Shown here: piece by piece, positions 16,928 to 26,123 of the stretch | Numbering within the stretch: position 1 is the first letter of the stretch | Layout of the letters: each line of letters begins with the position of its first letter | Assembly: GCA_016932855.1 (NCBI GenBank) | Contig: JAFGCB010000037.1 | Location: 1-39,734 of the forward strand | Direction of reading: 5' to 3' | DNA from: Candidatus Omnitrophota bacterium | GTDB taxonomy: Bacteria > Omnitrophota > Gorgyraeia > Duberdicusellales > Duberdicusellaceae | Length of the DNA stretch: 39,734 bases | Notes under the pieces: generated by a model | Databases searched by the model: none | The model's input: only the letters and a program-made list of their open reading frames with translations | Told to the model about the DNA's origin: nothing | Position numbers and translations under genes: made by a program

Positions 16928-18380
16928 ATTCTTTTTTATATATTCTGCCTGCAACATCAATAAACCCCGCAAGAATGGCGATAACCGGTATAGAGCTATC
17001 CTGCATGAACAAAGGATTCACCTGAGAACTTATGCAAATAGCTATAATAGCCAAGCTAGCCCCCAGAGCGAGGGTTTTAAGAAAATTGTCTTTTATCGTA
17101 AAAAAGTTTCGAAATCCCTGTATTATGGCAATAAGCAAAAAAAACAAGAAAGGAATAAACCCCACAAGACCGGTCTTAAGTAATATCCAGATATAGCCGT
17201 TATGGGCGTAATAGCCCTTGTCCTTTTTCCAGATGCCCGGCCGATAGGTATTTCCCAAGCCGATGCCCATAACCGGGTGTTTTTTTATGCTTTTTACCGC
17301 GTAACGTATTTCTTTATAGCGGGTAGTTAAAGTCCCGGAGTGCTTCATTTTCCCGGAAAAAAGAGAAGCTGCCCGGCTGTAACTGGAAGTTATGTAACGA
17401 TAAATACCGGTATCGGCTATTTTTACCGACAAAACGATTATCACCGCCAGGCTTAAAGCAAATATAAAAATCCTTAAAATCTTCATCTCCTGTTTTCTTG
17501 AAGCTAAAATAAAAAGTATCAGCATGGAAACGCAAATACTTATCCAGGTGCTGCGGCTAAAAGCAAGGATATTTCCGGCTGCAAGAAAACCGAATATCAG
17601 GTAATAAGCCATGTGTTTTGCATTCGGCTTATCGAGTACTATAAGGCATCCAAGCACAATACTCATCGCGAAGACCAGGGTTTGGCCGGGAGGCAAAATT
17701 CGATTTATACCTCTTACTTCTTCGGCAAGGGTAGATAAAGTCTCGACTCTTCCCGGTATCAGGCGCAAAGAAGGGCCAACCAGAGCCTGCAGAACCGCGG
17801 CAATAGATACGCCAAAAGCTAAAAAGATAAGACCGGCAGCAAGCAGTCTTAACTGCTTTTTATCCTGAACAAGATTTGTCACCGCGAAAAACAAAAGATA
17901 GTAGCAGGCCGCGCGAAAATATATACTTATAAATTCGGGTTTTCCTCCCAAGCGAAGAGAAGTGAAAATCGAGATAAAAGACCCTATAAAAAAGAGTAAA
18001 AGAGTTATGCTAAGAGGCGATTTCACCAGACGTATTCTATGGATAAGAATTCTTAATGGAATAACGCTTAACAGGAACAAAAGAAGCATATCGGGAACAT
18101 GCAAGCTTCCCATGCCGACCGATACATAGGGAAGTTTGGTCAAATCAAGAATCGTCGAACTAAGCACGATAAACCCCAGGATGCCTAACTCCGGCCTGAA
18201 CAAGGAAGCGCCAAACAGGATTATTCCGGCGCTTAAGCCTAATATCTTTAAAGGCGACAAGTAAACGACTCCCAAAGATAAAAGGACCCCGCAGAAAGCC
18301 AAAAATACCCAAGCAAGCAACCTGCCGCCCTCGACTTGATAGACCCTATCCAAATAAAATCCTTTGCTACCTAACTGCAT
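16911..18380 (-). CDS. Wzy/O-antigen-ligase-like membrane protein (EPS polymerase)
   Basis: A 489-residue polytopic protein with about eleven hydrophobic helices. The large hydrophilic loop (about 325-385) holds RYKEIRYAVKSIKKHPVMGI with GLGNTYRP and YYAHNGYIWILLKTG, which is the Wzy_C/RfaL signature including the conserved H-N pair. Enzymes of this family polymerise lipid-linked repeats, or ligate them, in the periplasm. In a locus with Wzx, Wzz and Wza-type parts, polymerase is the more likely role. It starts one base after the preceding kinase gene ends and has no ribosome-binding site of its own. Confidence 0.9.
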   Translation of the reverse strand: MQLGSKGFYLDRVYQVEGGRLLAWVFLAFCGVLLSLGVVYLSPLKILGLSAGIILFGASLFRPELGILGFIVLSSTILDLTKLPYVSVGMGSLHVPDMLLLFLLSVIPLRILIHRIRLVKSPLSITLLLFFIGSFISIFTSLRLGGKPEFISIYFRAACYYLLFFAVTNLVQDKKQLRLLAAGLIFLAFGVSIAAVLQALVGPSLRLIPGRVETLSTLAEEVRGINRILPPGQTLVFAMSIVLGCLIVLDKPNAKHMAYYLIFGFLAAGNILAFSRSTWISICVSMLILFILASRKQEMKILRIFIFALSLAVIIVLSVKIADTGIYRYITSSYSRAASLFSGKMKHSGTLTTRYKEIRYAVKSIKKHPVMGIGLGNTYRPGIWKKDKGYYAHNGYIWILLKTGLVGFIPFLFFLLIAIIQGFRNFFTIKDNFLKTLALGASLAIIAICISSQVNPLFMQDSSIPVIAILAGFIDVAGRIYKKEYGNLN

Positions 18381-18381
18381 A

Positions 18382-20550
18382 TTACAGCAACGTTCGATAT
18401 AAGATTTCGGGAATGTAAAACTTACGTTTATTTAAGATAACCCCGATAATACTTGCTCCGTTTTTCTCCAATCTCTCTTTAAGGTAACTCACAACCTCAT
18501 AGCGGACCTTATAGGCCTCGGCAACCACCAAAACGTCTCTGACCAACTTATTAAGGATTGCTGCATCGGAATATTCATTTCCTGAAGGCGAATCAAATAA
18601 TATCACGTCAAAATTCTTCTTTAGCTGATGGATAAACTGGTTCATTTTATCCGACTGCAAAATCCCGCCGGGGTTTATCCCGGTTAAATTTCCGCTTGTG
18701 ACCACCTTAAGATTCTCTGAATGAGTCGGGTTTATGCAGGAGTTTAGATTTTCGTTATCCAATAACAATGACTCAACCAGCCCCGGGCTTTGTTTTAACC
18801 CGAATATTTTATGCAGAGCCGGTTTACGCAGGTTAGCATCAATCAATAAAACCCTCTTTCCTCCATTCGCGAGAGCCGCGCCCAAAAAAGAAGCGGTGGT
18901 GGTTTTGCCTTCCCCGGGTTTAGCGCTGGTTATAATCGATATTAAAGGCTCGCCTTTATTAAGACTTAATCCCGCGATAAGCTTATCGTATGCCGGATCA
19001 ATCTTAGTGTTGGCGGCGATTCTTGAAAGATTTCTGTTAAACTGAGGGACAATTCCTACCATAGATAAACCCAGGTAATGGCCTATGTCATCCTTGCCTT
19101 TAAGCGAAGTATCCCAGTATTCGGACACGAATACTCCCCCGGCGCTAAAGACAAAACCCAATAAACAGCCTAAGGTAAGATTTAAGGCCAAGTTCGGGCC
19201 GGCCGGCTTTATAGGAACAGAAGCGTAATCCAATACTTTTACGTTTTTAATGACCGGGATCTTATCTTCTCCGAGAGCTTCGGAAATGCTTAATTTCTGC
19301 TGCTCCTGAAGAAGGAATGAATAGCGCTCTTTGTTATTTTCAACTTCCCTTCTAAGCTGCCCGAGCCTTATTTCCTTATCCGAGAAGGTAGACAACTTTA
19401 CTTTGTAATTGCCTATAATCTCGGCTAGCGAATCCTTTTTTCTTTCCAGGCGCTTTAAATTAGCCTGGATAATTTTTCTTGATTCTTCAATGAGTTTTAC
19501 TCTGTTATTTTTTATCGCCTCTTTTATCCTGGAAGCAGAAACGCTCTCCTCGGTAAAGCTTCCCAAAACCAGGGACAATTCTGATTCTTGAGCGGCCAAG
19601 GATCTTTTTAGCTCGTCAACAAAGGAATCATCGCTTACTTCTCTTATTGAATAAATAGCTTCAAGATTCTGCTCGGTGTCAAGCTTAGCCAGTATCGCTC
19701 TAAGTTCCTGCAAATCCGCCTCAGTGCTATAATACTGGGTATTAAGATCAGCCAGCTCCTCTGTAGCGATGCTCTTTTCTTCGGTTAAGGAAACTATATT
19801 CTCGCTCTTTATAAACTGCTTTAAGGCCTCTTCCGAATCCAAAAGAGCCAGATGGGCATTCTCTAATTTATCATCCACAAACTTGCGGGCTTCGCCGGCC
19901 TCGGTTTTCTGAAACTTAAAAAACTCATCTATATAGGTATCGGTTACAAGATTAGCTATTTTTGAAGCCCGGCTAGCGTCATCGACGCTGTCGCCTTTAG
20001 TGGTTGCCTGAATCTTTATAATTCCGGTATCCTCCAAAGGTATAATCTTAATGTTTTTCTGAAGAAACTTGATGGCGGTTTGTCGAAAGTAAAAATCGGT
20101 TTTTTCGTGGAATTCATCATGGGTCATTCTCTTTATAATATTCTTCGGCACCAGCATGTTCGGTATGATTATATTGATGCCGTTCAGAATATGGCTGGTT
20201 GTGCTCTTCGTCTTTTGCTTGGCATACTCTTTCTGCATGTATTCTTCCTTAAAAGCCTTATCAAGCTGCAAAGCGTCGACAACCTCGCCTAATACGGTGT
20301 AGCTTTTTATTACTTCGGCTTGAGCCTTAACCCACTCCAGCATCATTTCTGAAGTATAAGGGTTTCTAAAAAACGGGGATCTGTCGACTACCTCGATTAA
20401 AATAGTAGTGGAAGCCTCGTGCTTAGGCGGCATAAGCACGCTTGCCGCAAGCGTAGTTACAAGTACGACCGAGAAAAATACCTGTACAATTCTTCGTCTT
20501 CTGCAGAAAATCTCCAGTATGTCCCGAAAGCTGGTACGTTTTGAATCCAT
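18382..20550 (-). CDS. Wzc/GumC-type chain-length determinant fused to BY-kinase
   Basis: A 722-residue fusion. A Wzz domain with one membrane helix near 22-40 comes first, then a long coiled-coil periplasmic region (about 200-420) with GNVR-like RLGQLRREVENNKERYSFLL, a second helix near 455-475 and a cytoplasmic P-loop kinase. Kinase motifs are Walker A SAKPGEGKTTT, Walker A' VLLIDANLRKP and Walker B VILFDSPSG. The C-terminal tail has only two or three tyrosines (FYIPEILYRTLL), far fewer than classical Wzc, so autophosphorylation on a tail cluster may be weak or absent. It would control polymer length together with the SLBB protein just upstream. AAGGAGG precedes the ATG. Confidence 0.92.
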   Translation of the reverse strand: MDSKRTSFRDILEIFCRRRRIVQVFFSVVLVTTLAASVLMPPKHEASTTILIEVVDRSPFFRNPYTSEMMLEWVKAQAEVIKSYTVLGEVVDALQLDKAFKEEYMQKEYAKQKTKSTTSHILNGINIIIPNMLVPKNIIKRMTHDEFHEKTDFYFRQTAIKFLQKNIKIIPLEDTGIIKIQATTKGDSVDDASRASKIANLVTDTYIDEFFKFQKTEAGEARKFVDDKLENAHLALLDSEEALKQFIKSENIVSLTEEKSIATEELADLNTQYYSTEADLQELRAILAKLDTEQNLEAIYSIREVSDDSFVDELKRSLAAQESELSLVLGSFTEESVSASRIKEAIKNNRVKLIEESRKIIQANLKRLERKKDSLAEIIGNYKVKLSTFSDKEIRLGQLRREVENNKERYSFLLQEQQKLSISEALGEDKIPVIKNVKVLDYASVPIKPAGPNLALNLTLGCLLGFVFSAGGVFVSEYWDTSLKGKDDIGHYLGLSMVGIVPQFNRNLSRIAANTKIDPAYDKLIAGLSLNKGEPLISIITSAKPGEGKTTTASFLGAALANGGKRVLLIDANLRKPALHKIFGLKQSPGLVESLLLDNENLNSCINPTHSENLKVVTSGNLTGINPGGILQSDKMNQFIHQLKKNFDVILFDSPSGNEYSDAAILNKLVRDVLVVAEAYKVRYEVVSYLKERLEKNGASIIGVILNKRKFYIPEILYRTLL

Positions 20551-20577
20551 GGTTATCCTCCTTAAATCAAACGTTAT

Positions 20578-21216
20578 TTATCTAACAAACAGCCCTGTGC
20601 TTACTTTATCGGTAAAAAACTTAAGAAAAGTATCAAGCTTTGCTACGAAATTACGCGGAACAAAGACAATATCTCCTGCCTGCAAAGCATCAACGGTATC
20701 GGCATCTTTAACCCGCAAAACTTTTGCTAAATTGACAATAAAAGCCTCCTGCTGAGCGGTGCTGTGATTTCGAATAACCACTACACTCTCAAGGCAGGCT
20801 GAGCTTTTGTATCCTCCCGACTGGATAATCGCCTCAAGAGCCGTAACCCTGTCAATAAAAGGATAAGCCCCGGGGCGAGAAACTTCTCCCAAAACCCAGA
20901 TTTTTTTACTTCCGAAGCCGGTAACAATAACAGTAGCCCTGGGCTCCTTTACTTCCTGGGATAGATGAGAAGTAATGTAACTTCCCAGCTGCTCGGGAGT
21001 CATGCCTTCGGCGCTTATATCTTTAACCAGAAAAGGGAAAGATATTTTCCCGTCGGGCCTAACGGTTATATTGCGGGTAAGCTGCGGCTGGCCCCAGACA
21101 GAAATCTCAAGGGTATCGCCTTTTCCTATGCGGTAATCGAGGCTATCACTGGCAAGCCCCGATAGGAGAAAACAAAAAAGAATAAAAACAAAAAACATAA
21201 AACTAACCTTTTTCAT
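20578..21216 (-). CDS. Wza-type polysaccharide export protein (second copy)
   Basis: A 212-residue secreted protein. The ATG at 21216 gives a clean signal peptide (MKKVSFMFFVFILFCFLLSG) and has AGGCAGG upstream; an in-frame ATG at 21282 would put 22 poorly fitting residues in front and overlap glmM by 14 bases. After the signal come the Poly_export domain (DYRIGKGDTLEISVWGQPQL, then VRPDGKISFPFL) and one SLBB domain (KIWVLGEVSRPGAYPF). No lipobox cysteine is seen. It would form or line the outer-membrane exit channel. It is one of two such genes in this operon. Confidence 0.9.
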   Translation of the reverse strand: MKKVSFMFFVFILFCFLLSGLASDSLDYRIGKGDTLEISVWGQPQLTRNITVRPDGKISFPFLVKDISAEGMTPEQLGSYITSHLSQEVKEPRATVIVTGFGSKKIWVLGEVSRPGAYPFIDRVTALEAIIQSGGYKSSACLESVVVIRNHSTAQQEAFIVNLAKVLRVKDADTVDALQAGDIVFVPRNFVAKLDTFLKFFTDKVSTGLFVR

Positions 21217-21268
21217 AATTGCCTGCCTTTCAGCATTTAAAAATTCCATCCCTATAAAAATATTCTTC

Positions 21269-22660
21269 TTAAGCAACCGCACTGCTGCCTACCTCGCGTC
21301 TTATAAGAGAAGATAATTTCTCGGCTATTTCAGTAATAAGACTTTTATCGTCCGCTTCAACCATAATTCTGGCTAAAGACTCGGTTCCCGAATACCTGAC
21401 TAATAATCTTCCCCGGTTCTCTAATATGGATTTCCACTTCGAAATCGCCTCCTGAATGGAAGGGATAGCCTCAAAAGGCTTTTTGTCTTTTACTTCAACA
21501 TTTACTACTATCTGAGGAAATTTTGTAATACAAAGACCTAGATTACTTAAAGACAGGCCTTCTTTCTTCATTACCTTAAGGACCTGCAGAGCCGTAAGAA
21601 AACCGTCAGGTGAAGGCAGATAATCCATGAGTATTATTTGTCCTGATTGTTCCCCTCCCAGGTTAAGATTGTGCATAAAAAGCCCCTTAAGGACGTAATT
21701 AGTTCCTACCTTTGTGGAAATAAGACGAATGCCGTTGTTTTCCAAAGAAATTCTTAAGCCCAGATTGCTCATGATCGTCGAGATGACTGTATTGCCGGCA
21801 AGTTTTTTCTCTTTGGAAAGATACCAGGCTAAAATAGCCAGAATGTCATCGCCGTCTAAAATTCTTCCCTGTTCATCCACTAAAACCACCCTGTCAGCGT
21901 CGCCGTCAAGACCGATGCCTATATCAGCGCCTTCTTCTAAAACCTTTTGCTGTAACTGCAAAGGATTTACCGCTCCCGAGCAATTAATGCTCTCTCCGCT
22001 CAGCGAATCATTAATGCAAACTATCTTTGCCCCTAATTTCTTAAAAATCTTCTTGCCGAAAACCGAGCCGGACCCGCAGGCGCAGTCAAGAACCACCCGA
22101 AAACCTTTAAGGCTTACTTGCTGAAGGGTCGACTTTAAAAAACGTAAGTAGCGCGGCTGGGCATCGCTTAAAGAAAGGACCCTTCCTGTTTTCTTTTTAT
22201 CGACTCCGTTGGAAACATGAATAAGACTTCTAAAGACGATATCTTCTATCCACTCCTCTTCTTCAGCTGACATCTTTAGGCCCTCTTGGTTAAAAAACTT
22301 CAGTCCATTATCCTCGGGCCTGTTATGGGAGGCGGAAATCATTAAGCCCATATCAGCCTTAAGCTCTCTTACCAGAAAAGAAAGCGCAGGCGTAGTGATA
22401 ATTCCCGCTAAATAAACATCTATATCGTAAGAATTGAGGGCATCGGAAAGTATCTTTTCCAAACGACCGGAACTAAAGCGGGTGTCTTTGCCGATGATTA
22501 CCTGAGCACGCTTATTGTTTTCTTTCTTATAGGATATAAGCCTTGCCAGACTTTTACCTATTTTAAACACCATACCGTCGGTTAAAGGGTATACTCCGGG
22601 CTCGCCCCGTATGCCGTCGGTTCCGAAAAGTTTCTCTCTTTTATTTTCTACCAGTTCCAC
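21269..22660 (-). CDS. glmM: phosphoglucosamine mutase
   Basis: A 463-residue alpha-D-phosphohexomutase. All four family blocks are present: the phosphoserine loop MISASHNRPEDNGLKFF (about 109-125), the metal loop IGLDGDADRVVLVD (about 248-261), the sugar-binding loop GGEQSG, and the phosphate loop LVRYSGTES near the C-terminus. The N-terminal FGTDGIRG is typical of GlmM rather than PgmB or ManB. It converts glucosamine-6-P to glucosamine-1-P, feeding UDP-GlcNAc for wall and amino-sugar EPS. The start is GTG at 22660, supported by AAGGA nine bases upstream. The asparagine-proline that normally follows SASHN is arginine-proline here. It lies between the two export modules. Confidence 0.9.
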   Translation of the reverse strand: MELVENKREKLFGTDGIRGEPGVYPLTDGMVFKIGKSLARLISYKKENNKRAQVIIGKDTRFSSGRLEKILSDALNSYDIDVYLAGIITTPALSFLVRELKADMGLMISASHNRPEDNGLKFFNQEGLKMSAEEEEWIEDIVFRSLIHVSNGVDKKKTGRVLSLSDAQPRYLRFLKSTLQQVSLKGFRVVLDCACGSGSVFGKKIFKKLGAKIVCINDSLSGESINCSGAVNPLQLQQKVLEEGADIGIGLDGDADRVVLVDEQGRILDGDDILAILAWYLSKEKKLAGNTVISTIMSNLGLRISLENNGIRLISTKVGTNYVLKGLFMHNLNLGGEQSGQIILMDYLPSPDGFLTALQVLKVMKKEGLSLSNLGLCITKFPQIVVNVEVKDKKPFEAIPSIQEAISKWKSILENRGRLLVRYSGTESLARIMVEADDKSLITEIAEKLSSLIRREVGSSAVA

Positions 22661-22684
22661 TGCTACACTTCCTTAAAATGAATG

Positions 22685-23839
22685 TCAGGCGTTTAATTGC
22701 GGGCTTTGCGCCTGCTCCTGCGGAGTCAGATGCTGCTTACTGCCGTTATTGCCGGCATTATTTCGGTTTCGGTAATAATGATAATAGCCGTACATATCAG
22801 GGACATAGTAATCAGCCTGGGTAAGAACAAAACCCAAGAGTTTACTGCGCGCGTGCTTCAATGAATCTTTAGTCTTCTGGACAATCGCAGCCTTAGTCCT
22901 GTAAGCCTGGACTACCAGGATAACTCCCTCTGTCTGGGCGCTTAAGACTCCCGCGTCGGTAAAAAGCATTACCGGCGGCGTATCGATAATAATATAGGAA
23001 AAAAGCTCTTCTTTAAGCTTGGCCAGAAGCATACGCATATCTTTCGAGCCCAAAAGCTCCGAAGGATTAGAAGGGATGCCTCCCCGGGGAATAACAAAGA
23101 GGTTATCTAGTTTAGTCTTATGAACGGCCAGCCTGTAGTCGGCGCCGGTCACCAAAATATCGGAAAGCCCGGGCCTGGCATTCAGGTTAAGGAACTTATG
23201 GACAAGCCCGTTACGTAAATCGCAGTCCATAAGCAACACTTTTGCTTCCAGATCTTTTGCCAGAGCAACAGCTAAATTTATAGAGCTTATGGTCTTTCCT
23301 TCACTATGCAAAGAGCTGCTCAGGCAAAAAACTCTCGCGCTGTGCGATGGCTTGAATGAATCGGCTTTGGTAAACGCGTCTTTCTTGCGTAAACGGGATT
23401 TAATATTGGTGCGTAAGATTCGGTACTGTTCAGCCACCGGTGATGAATAATCATGATAAGTGACTATCCGGGGGTCTATTCCCGAAGAATCCCTTGACTT
23501 AGCCACAAAGAAAGACTCAATCTTTAAGCGCTGAATATAGTCACTTAACTGCCCCTTGGAAAACTTAGGCAGAAATTTAGTCAGGATGTTTTTATCTATA
23601 GGCATAATGGGCGTTTGAGCTAAATCCTCTTTCCGGCTGTCATGAGGGGCCTGCGATATGGTCTCATAAGAAGGCTCTTTTTGCGGAATATCCTCGGTTA
23701 TAGTTGATAACTTTTTAGCTTTTTCTCTGCGCTCCTGCTCCTGCCTTAGCACTTCCTCGGCTAAGCGCCGCTCCTGGAGCTTCTTCTGCTCCTGGCGCTC
23801 TTTATTAATCTTTCGTAAAGCATCGCTTATCTTTCCCAT
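22685..23839 (-). CDS. CpsD/CapB-type tyrosine autokinase (XrtA-associated type)
   Basis: A 384-residue cytoplasmic BY-kinase. The first 60 residues are a highly charged helix (MGKISDALRKINKERQEQKK...), as in the XrtA-associated kinase family. The kinase core has Walker A SSSLHSEGKTISS, Walker A' VLLMDCDLRNG and Walker B YIIIDTPPVM. The C-terminal tail is tyrosine-rich (YYVPDMYGYYHYYRNRN, seven tyrosines in seventeen residues), the classical phosphorylation cluster. It would act with the separate Wzz protein encoded two genes upstream to regulate polymerisation. A strong AAGGAGG precedes the ATG, which shares one base with the stop of the ATPase gene. Confidence 0.93.
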   Translation of the reverse strand: MGKISDALRKINKERQEQKKLQERRLAEEVLRQEQERREKAKKLSTITEDIPQKEPSYETISQAPHDSRKEDLAQTPIMPIDKNILTKFLPKFSKGQLSDYIQRLKIESFFVAKSRDSSGIDPRIVTYHDYSSPVAEQYRILRTNIKSRLRKKDAFTKADSFKPSHSARVFCLSSSLHSEGKTISSINLAVALAKDLEAKVLLMDCDLRNGLVHKFLNLNARPGLSDILVTGADYRLAVHKTKLDNLFVIPRGGIPSNPSELLGSKDMRMLLAKLKEELFSYIIIDTPPVMLFTDAGVLSAQTEGVILVVQAYRTKAAIVQKTKDSLKHARSKLLGFVLTQADYYVPDMYGYYHYYRNRNNAGNNGSKQHLTPQEQAQSPQLNA

Positions 23840-24675
23840 TATTCCTCCTTATTTGTTTGCAGATTATCGACTATTGCCAGTTCGCTTGCTACTTCCTTAA
23901 TAATATCCGGGCTTACTTGCTTCTGCTCACGGGTAAACCCCGTCAAAAGAGCCCGGTCGCAAAGGGTATTAATCCTGCGGGGTATGCCTTGAGAATATGA
24001 GTAAATGTCATCCAGGGTACTGCTATTAAAAATCACACCGCCGTTAGCACCGGCTACATCCAAGCGGTGCCGGATATAACGTTTTGATTCCTCTTTATCT
24101 AAAGGATAAATATGATAATAGACGCTGATTCTCTGGCGCAGCTGTTCCAGCCTGCGGCAGGCCAGTTTATTTTTAAGCTCCGGCTGGCCCATAAGAATTA
24201 TCTGGATAAGCTTTTCTTTCTCGGTCTCTAGATTGGAAATCATCCTTACCTCTTCTAAGACGCTAAAGCTTAGGTTTTGAGCCTCATCAATTATCAATAC
24301 CACGTTAAACCCCAAAGAAATCTGCTCGATAAGAAACTGATTTAGAATACTGATTAATTTTATTTTCGACCAGTGTTCCTTAAAGGCAACTTCGAATTCA
24401 TCCAAAATTGCCATAATCATCTGTTTGCCGGTAAGATGGCTATTAGTTATTGTGGCTATTTTTGTCCCTTTATCCAGGCTGTTAAGGAGATTATGCCAGA
24501 CTGTGGTCTTGCCTGATCCGATTTCCCCGGTAATCACCGCGAAACCCTTGCGGTCCGAGACCGCGTAGATAAGGCTGTCCAACGCCTCTTCATGTTTTTC
24601 GCTGGCAAAGAAAAACTTGGTATCCGGCGTTACATTAAAGGGCTTTTCCTTAAATCCGTAAAAACTTTCGTACAT
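23839..24675 (-). CDS. XrtA/PEP-CTERM-associated ExeA-like ATPase
   Basis: A 278-residue AAA-type ATPase. It begins MYESFYGFKEKPFNVTPDTK, the start of the ExeA/general-secretion family, followed by Walker A GEIGSGKTT (about 51-59) and Walker B VVLIIDEAQNLS. The arginine-rich LEQLRQRISVYYHIYPL and SQGIPRRINTLCDRALL segments are also family features. In EPS clusters this protein is known as the XrtA-associated ATPase and lies beside the tyrosine kinase, as here. Its precise job is not settled; assembly or energising of the export complex is assumed. There is no ribosome-binding site, and the Wzz gene ends five bases upstream, so coupling is likely. Confidence 0.9.
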   Translation of the reverse strand: MYESFYGFKEKPFNVTPDTKFFFASEKHEEALDSLIYAVSDRKGFAVITGEIGSGKTTVWHNLLNSLDKGTKIATITNSHLTGKQMIMAILDEFEVAFKEHWSKIKLISILNQFLIEQISLGFNVVLIIDEAQNLSFSVLEEVRMISNLETEKEKLIQIILMGQPELKNKLACRRLEQLRQRISVYYHIYPLDKEESKRYIRHRLDVAGANGGVIFNSSTLDDIYSYSQGIPRRINTLCDRALLTGFTREQKQVSPDIIKEVASELAIVDNLQTNKEE

Positions 24676-24680
24676 AACAA

Positions 24681-26021
24681 TTAAAACTTAAATGCCGACC
24701 TGGTTATCACGATAACCACCACGATGGCTATTAGGGTAACTACCCCTACAATAGGAAGCATGGACCTGGAAAACTCTTTTCTTTTGTCAAGGTCTTCCTG
24801 GGTGATAATCTTCGAGATATTACCCAATACGGGAGAATCAAAAGAATCTTTAAGCTGGGTATCATTCTTAAAAGAGGAATCGGTGTAGTCCAGAAGATAA
24901 ACGAATCCGAATCCGCATGCTCCACCCAATAAAAGACCCAGCAAGCTAAAGGTTGCCCGATTATGCTTCATCGGCATAAGCGGCAGCCTTGCCGGCTCAA
25001 TTATTCTGAACTTTGTGCGGTTCTCGGAGCTATCCAGCCTTTCGGTTATTTTGGCTGCCTCGAATCTCTCAAGAAGCATGGCGTAAATCCTCTCATTAAT
25101 CGCTTTATCCCTGGAAAGCCTGGCTAATTCCTCCTGCTGGCGGGGAAAAGAATCAGCAATATTGACATAGGTCTGGGAATCTACCCCTACGTGACTGGCT
25201 ACCTGTTCTACATATTCACTGCGTTTTTGTTTAAGGGCTTCAATCCTTTCCTTAAGACTTTTTACCCGCGGATGCTGATCGGTGCAATCTATTCCGGCCA
25301 TGACTAGCTCCGCCTCCAATCGTGCCAATTCGTCATTTATCCGGTAAAGCGGAGCTTTGGGTGAATTTATGTCGTTCGAAGCAACCCCGGCTTGATTGGA
25401 GCTTAATTCCTGGGGTATCATCTGAAGACCATAGACTTCTTTAAACTCCCGCAAGGAAGACTCGGACTCATCTAATTTTTGTTTATAAATAACCAGCTGC
25501 TCATCAATAAAATCAATGGCTGAACCTGTATCCTCAAGGGTAGAGGACGTATTTCTTTTAATAAGAATATCGCAGAGAGTATTTACCAGCACCTGCGTCT
25601 CTTTGGGGTTCTTACCGCGGTATGAAACTATCACAACCTCGCTGGATCTCATATTAAGGCCGATATTTTTACGAATGCCGGCAATAAGCCTTTCCAGCTC
25701 CAGGGGGCTTTTAATATCCTTATTTAACTCTAGCCTCTCCACCAGCTGAAAAAGCCTTGGCCAGGCTAAGATTTCTTCTCTTAAGGCATTCATTTTCTCC
25801 TTTACGGTCCTTGTTACGGCTAAGTTACCCAGCAAAGGATTGACCACTGCTTTTTCTTCAATTAAGATTATTGCCCTGGCGACATAGGCTTTGGGAAAGA
25901 AAAAAGTTGCCACCATAAAAGAGACGGAAATTGCAACCAAAGGAAAAATAAAAAACCACTTTCTCCTCAGGATCATCCCGATATACTGATAAATGTCAAA
26001 ACCGATTTTCACTTCTTTCAT
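24681..26021 (-). CDS. Wzz/GumC-type chain-length determinant
   Basis: A 446-residue inner-membrane protein without a kinase domain. It has a first helix at about 23-43, a periplasmic coiled-coil body (about 170-340, including DEQLVIYKQKLDESESSLRE), and the proline-rich PARLPLMPMKHNRATFSLLG segment before a second helix near 362-382. A third hydrophobic segment closes the protein (about 423-441). That extra C-terminal helix is less usual in Wzz. It pairs with the stand-alone tyrosine kinase in the way CpsC pairs with CpsD. AGGAGG lies at good spacing before the ATG. Confidence 0.9.
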   Translation of the reverse strand: MKEVKIGFDIYQYIGMILRRKWFFIFPLVAISVSFMVATFFFPKAYVARAIILIEEKAVVNPLLGNLAVTRTVKEKMNALREEILAWPRLFQLVERLELNKDIKSPLELERLIAGIRKNIGLNMRSSEVVIVSYRGKNPKETQVLVNTLCDILIKRNTSSTLEDTGSAIDFIDEQLVIYKQKLDESESSLREFKEVYGLQMIPQELSSNQAGVASNDINSPKAPLYRINDELARLEAELVMAGIDCTDQHPRVKSLKERIEALKQKRSEYVEQVASHVGVDSQTYVNIADSFPRQQEELARLSRDKAINERIYAMLLERFEAAKITERLDSSENRTKFRIIEPARLPLMPMKHNRATFSLLGLLLGGACGFGFVYLLDYTDSSFKNDTQLKDSFDSPVLGNISKIITQEDLDKRKEFSRSMLPIVGVVTLIAIVVVIVITRSAFKF

Positions 26022-26068
26022 CTTTTCCTCCTAATTCTATTAATTTAAATACCTTACGGTTTAAGCAA

Positions 26069-26086
26069 GCCGCTTTTTATAGCGAC
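26069..26086 (-). other. short intercistronic hairpin
   Basis: In the 102-base gap between the first export gene and wzz, GTCGCT and AGCGGC (minus strand) can form a six-pair stem, one a G-T wobble, around a six-base loop. No T-run follows, so it is not a classical terminator; processing or message stability is possible. Confidence 0.35.
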
Positions 26087-26123
26087 TGCCATTTGAATAA
26101 AGACTTAAAATCTTGCATTCTTT

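Noticed and set aside
21714-22124. 136-codon frame antisense to glmM
   Set aside because: The glmM frame has all catalytic motifs; the antisense frame has no domain, and its length follows from the codon bias of the other strand.
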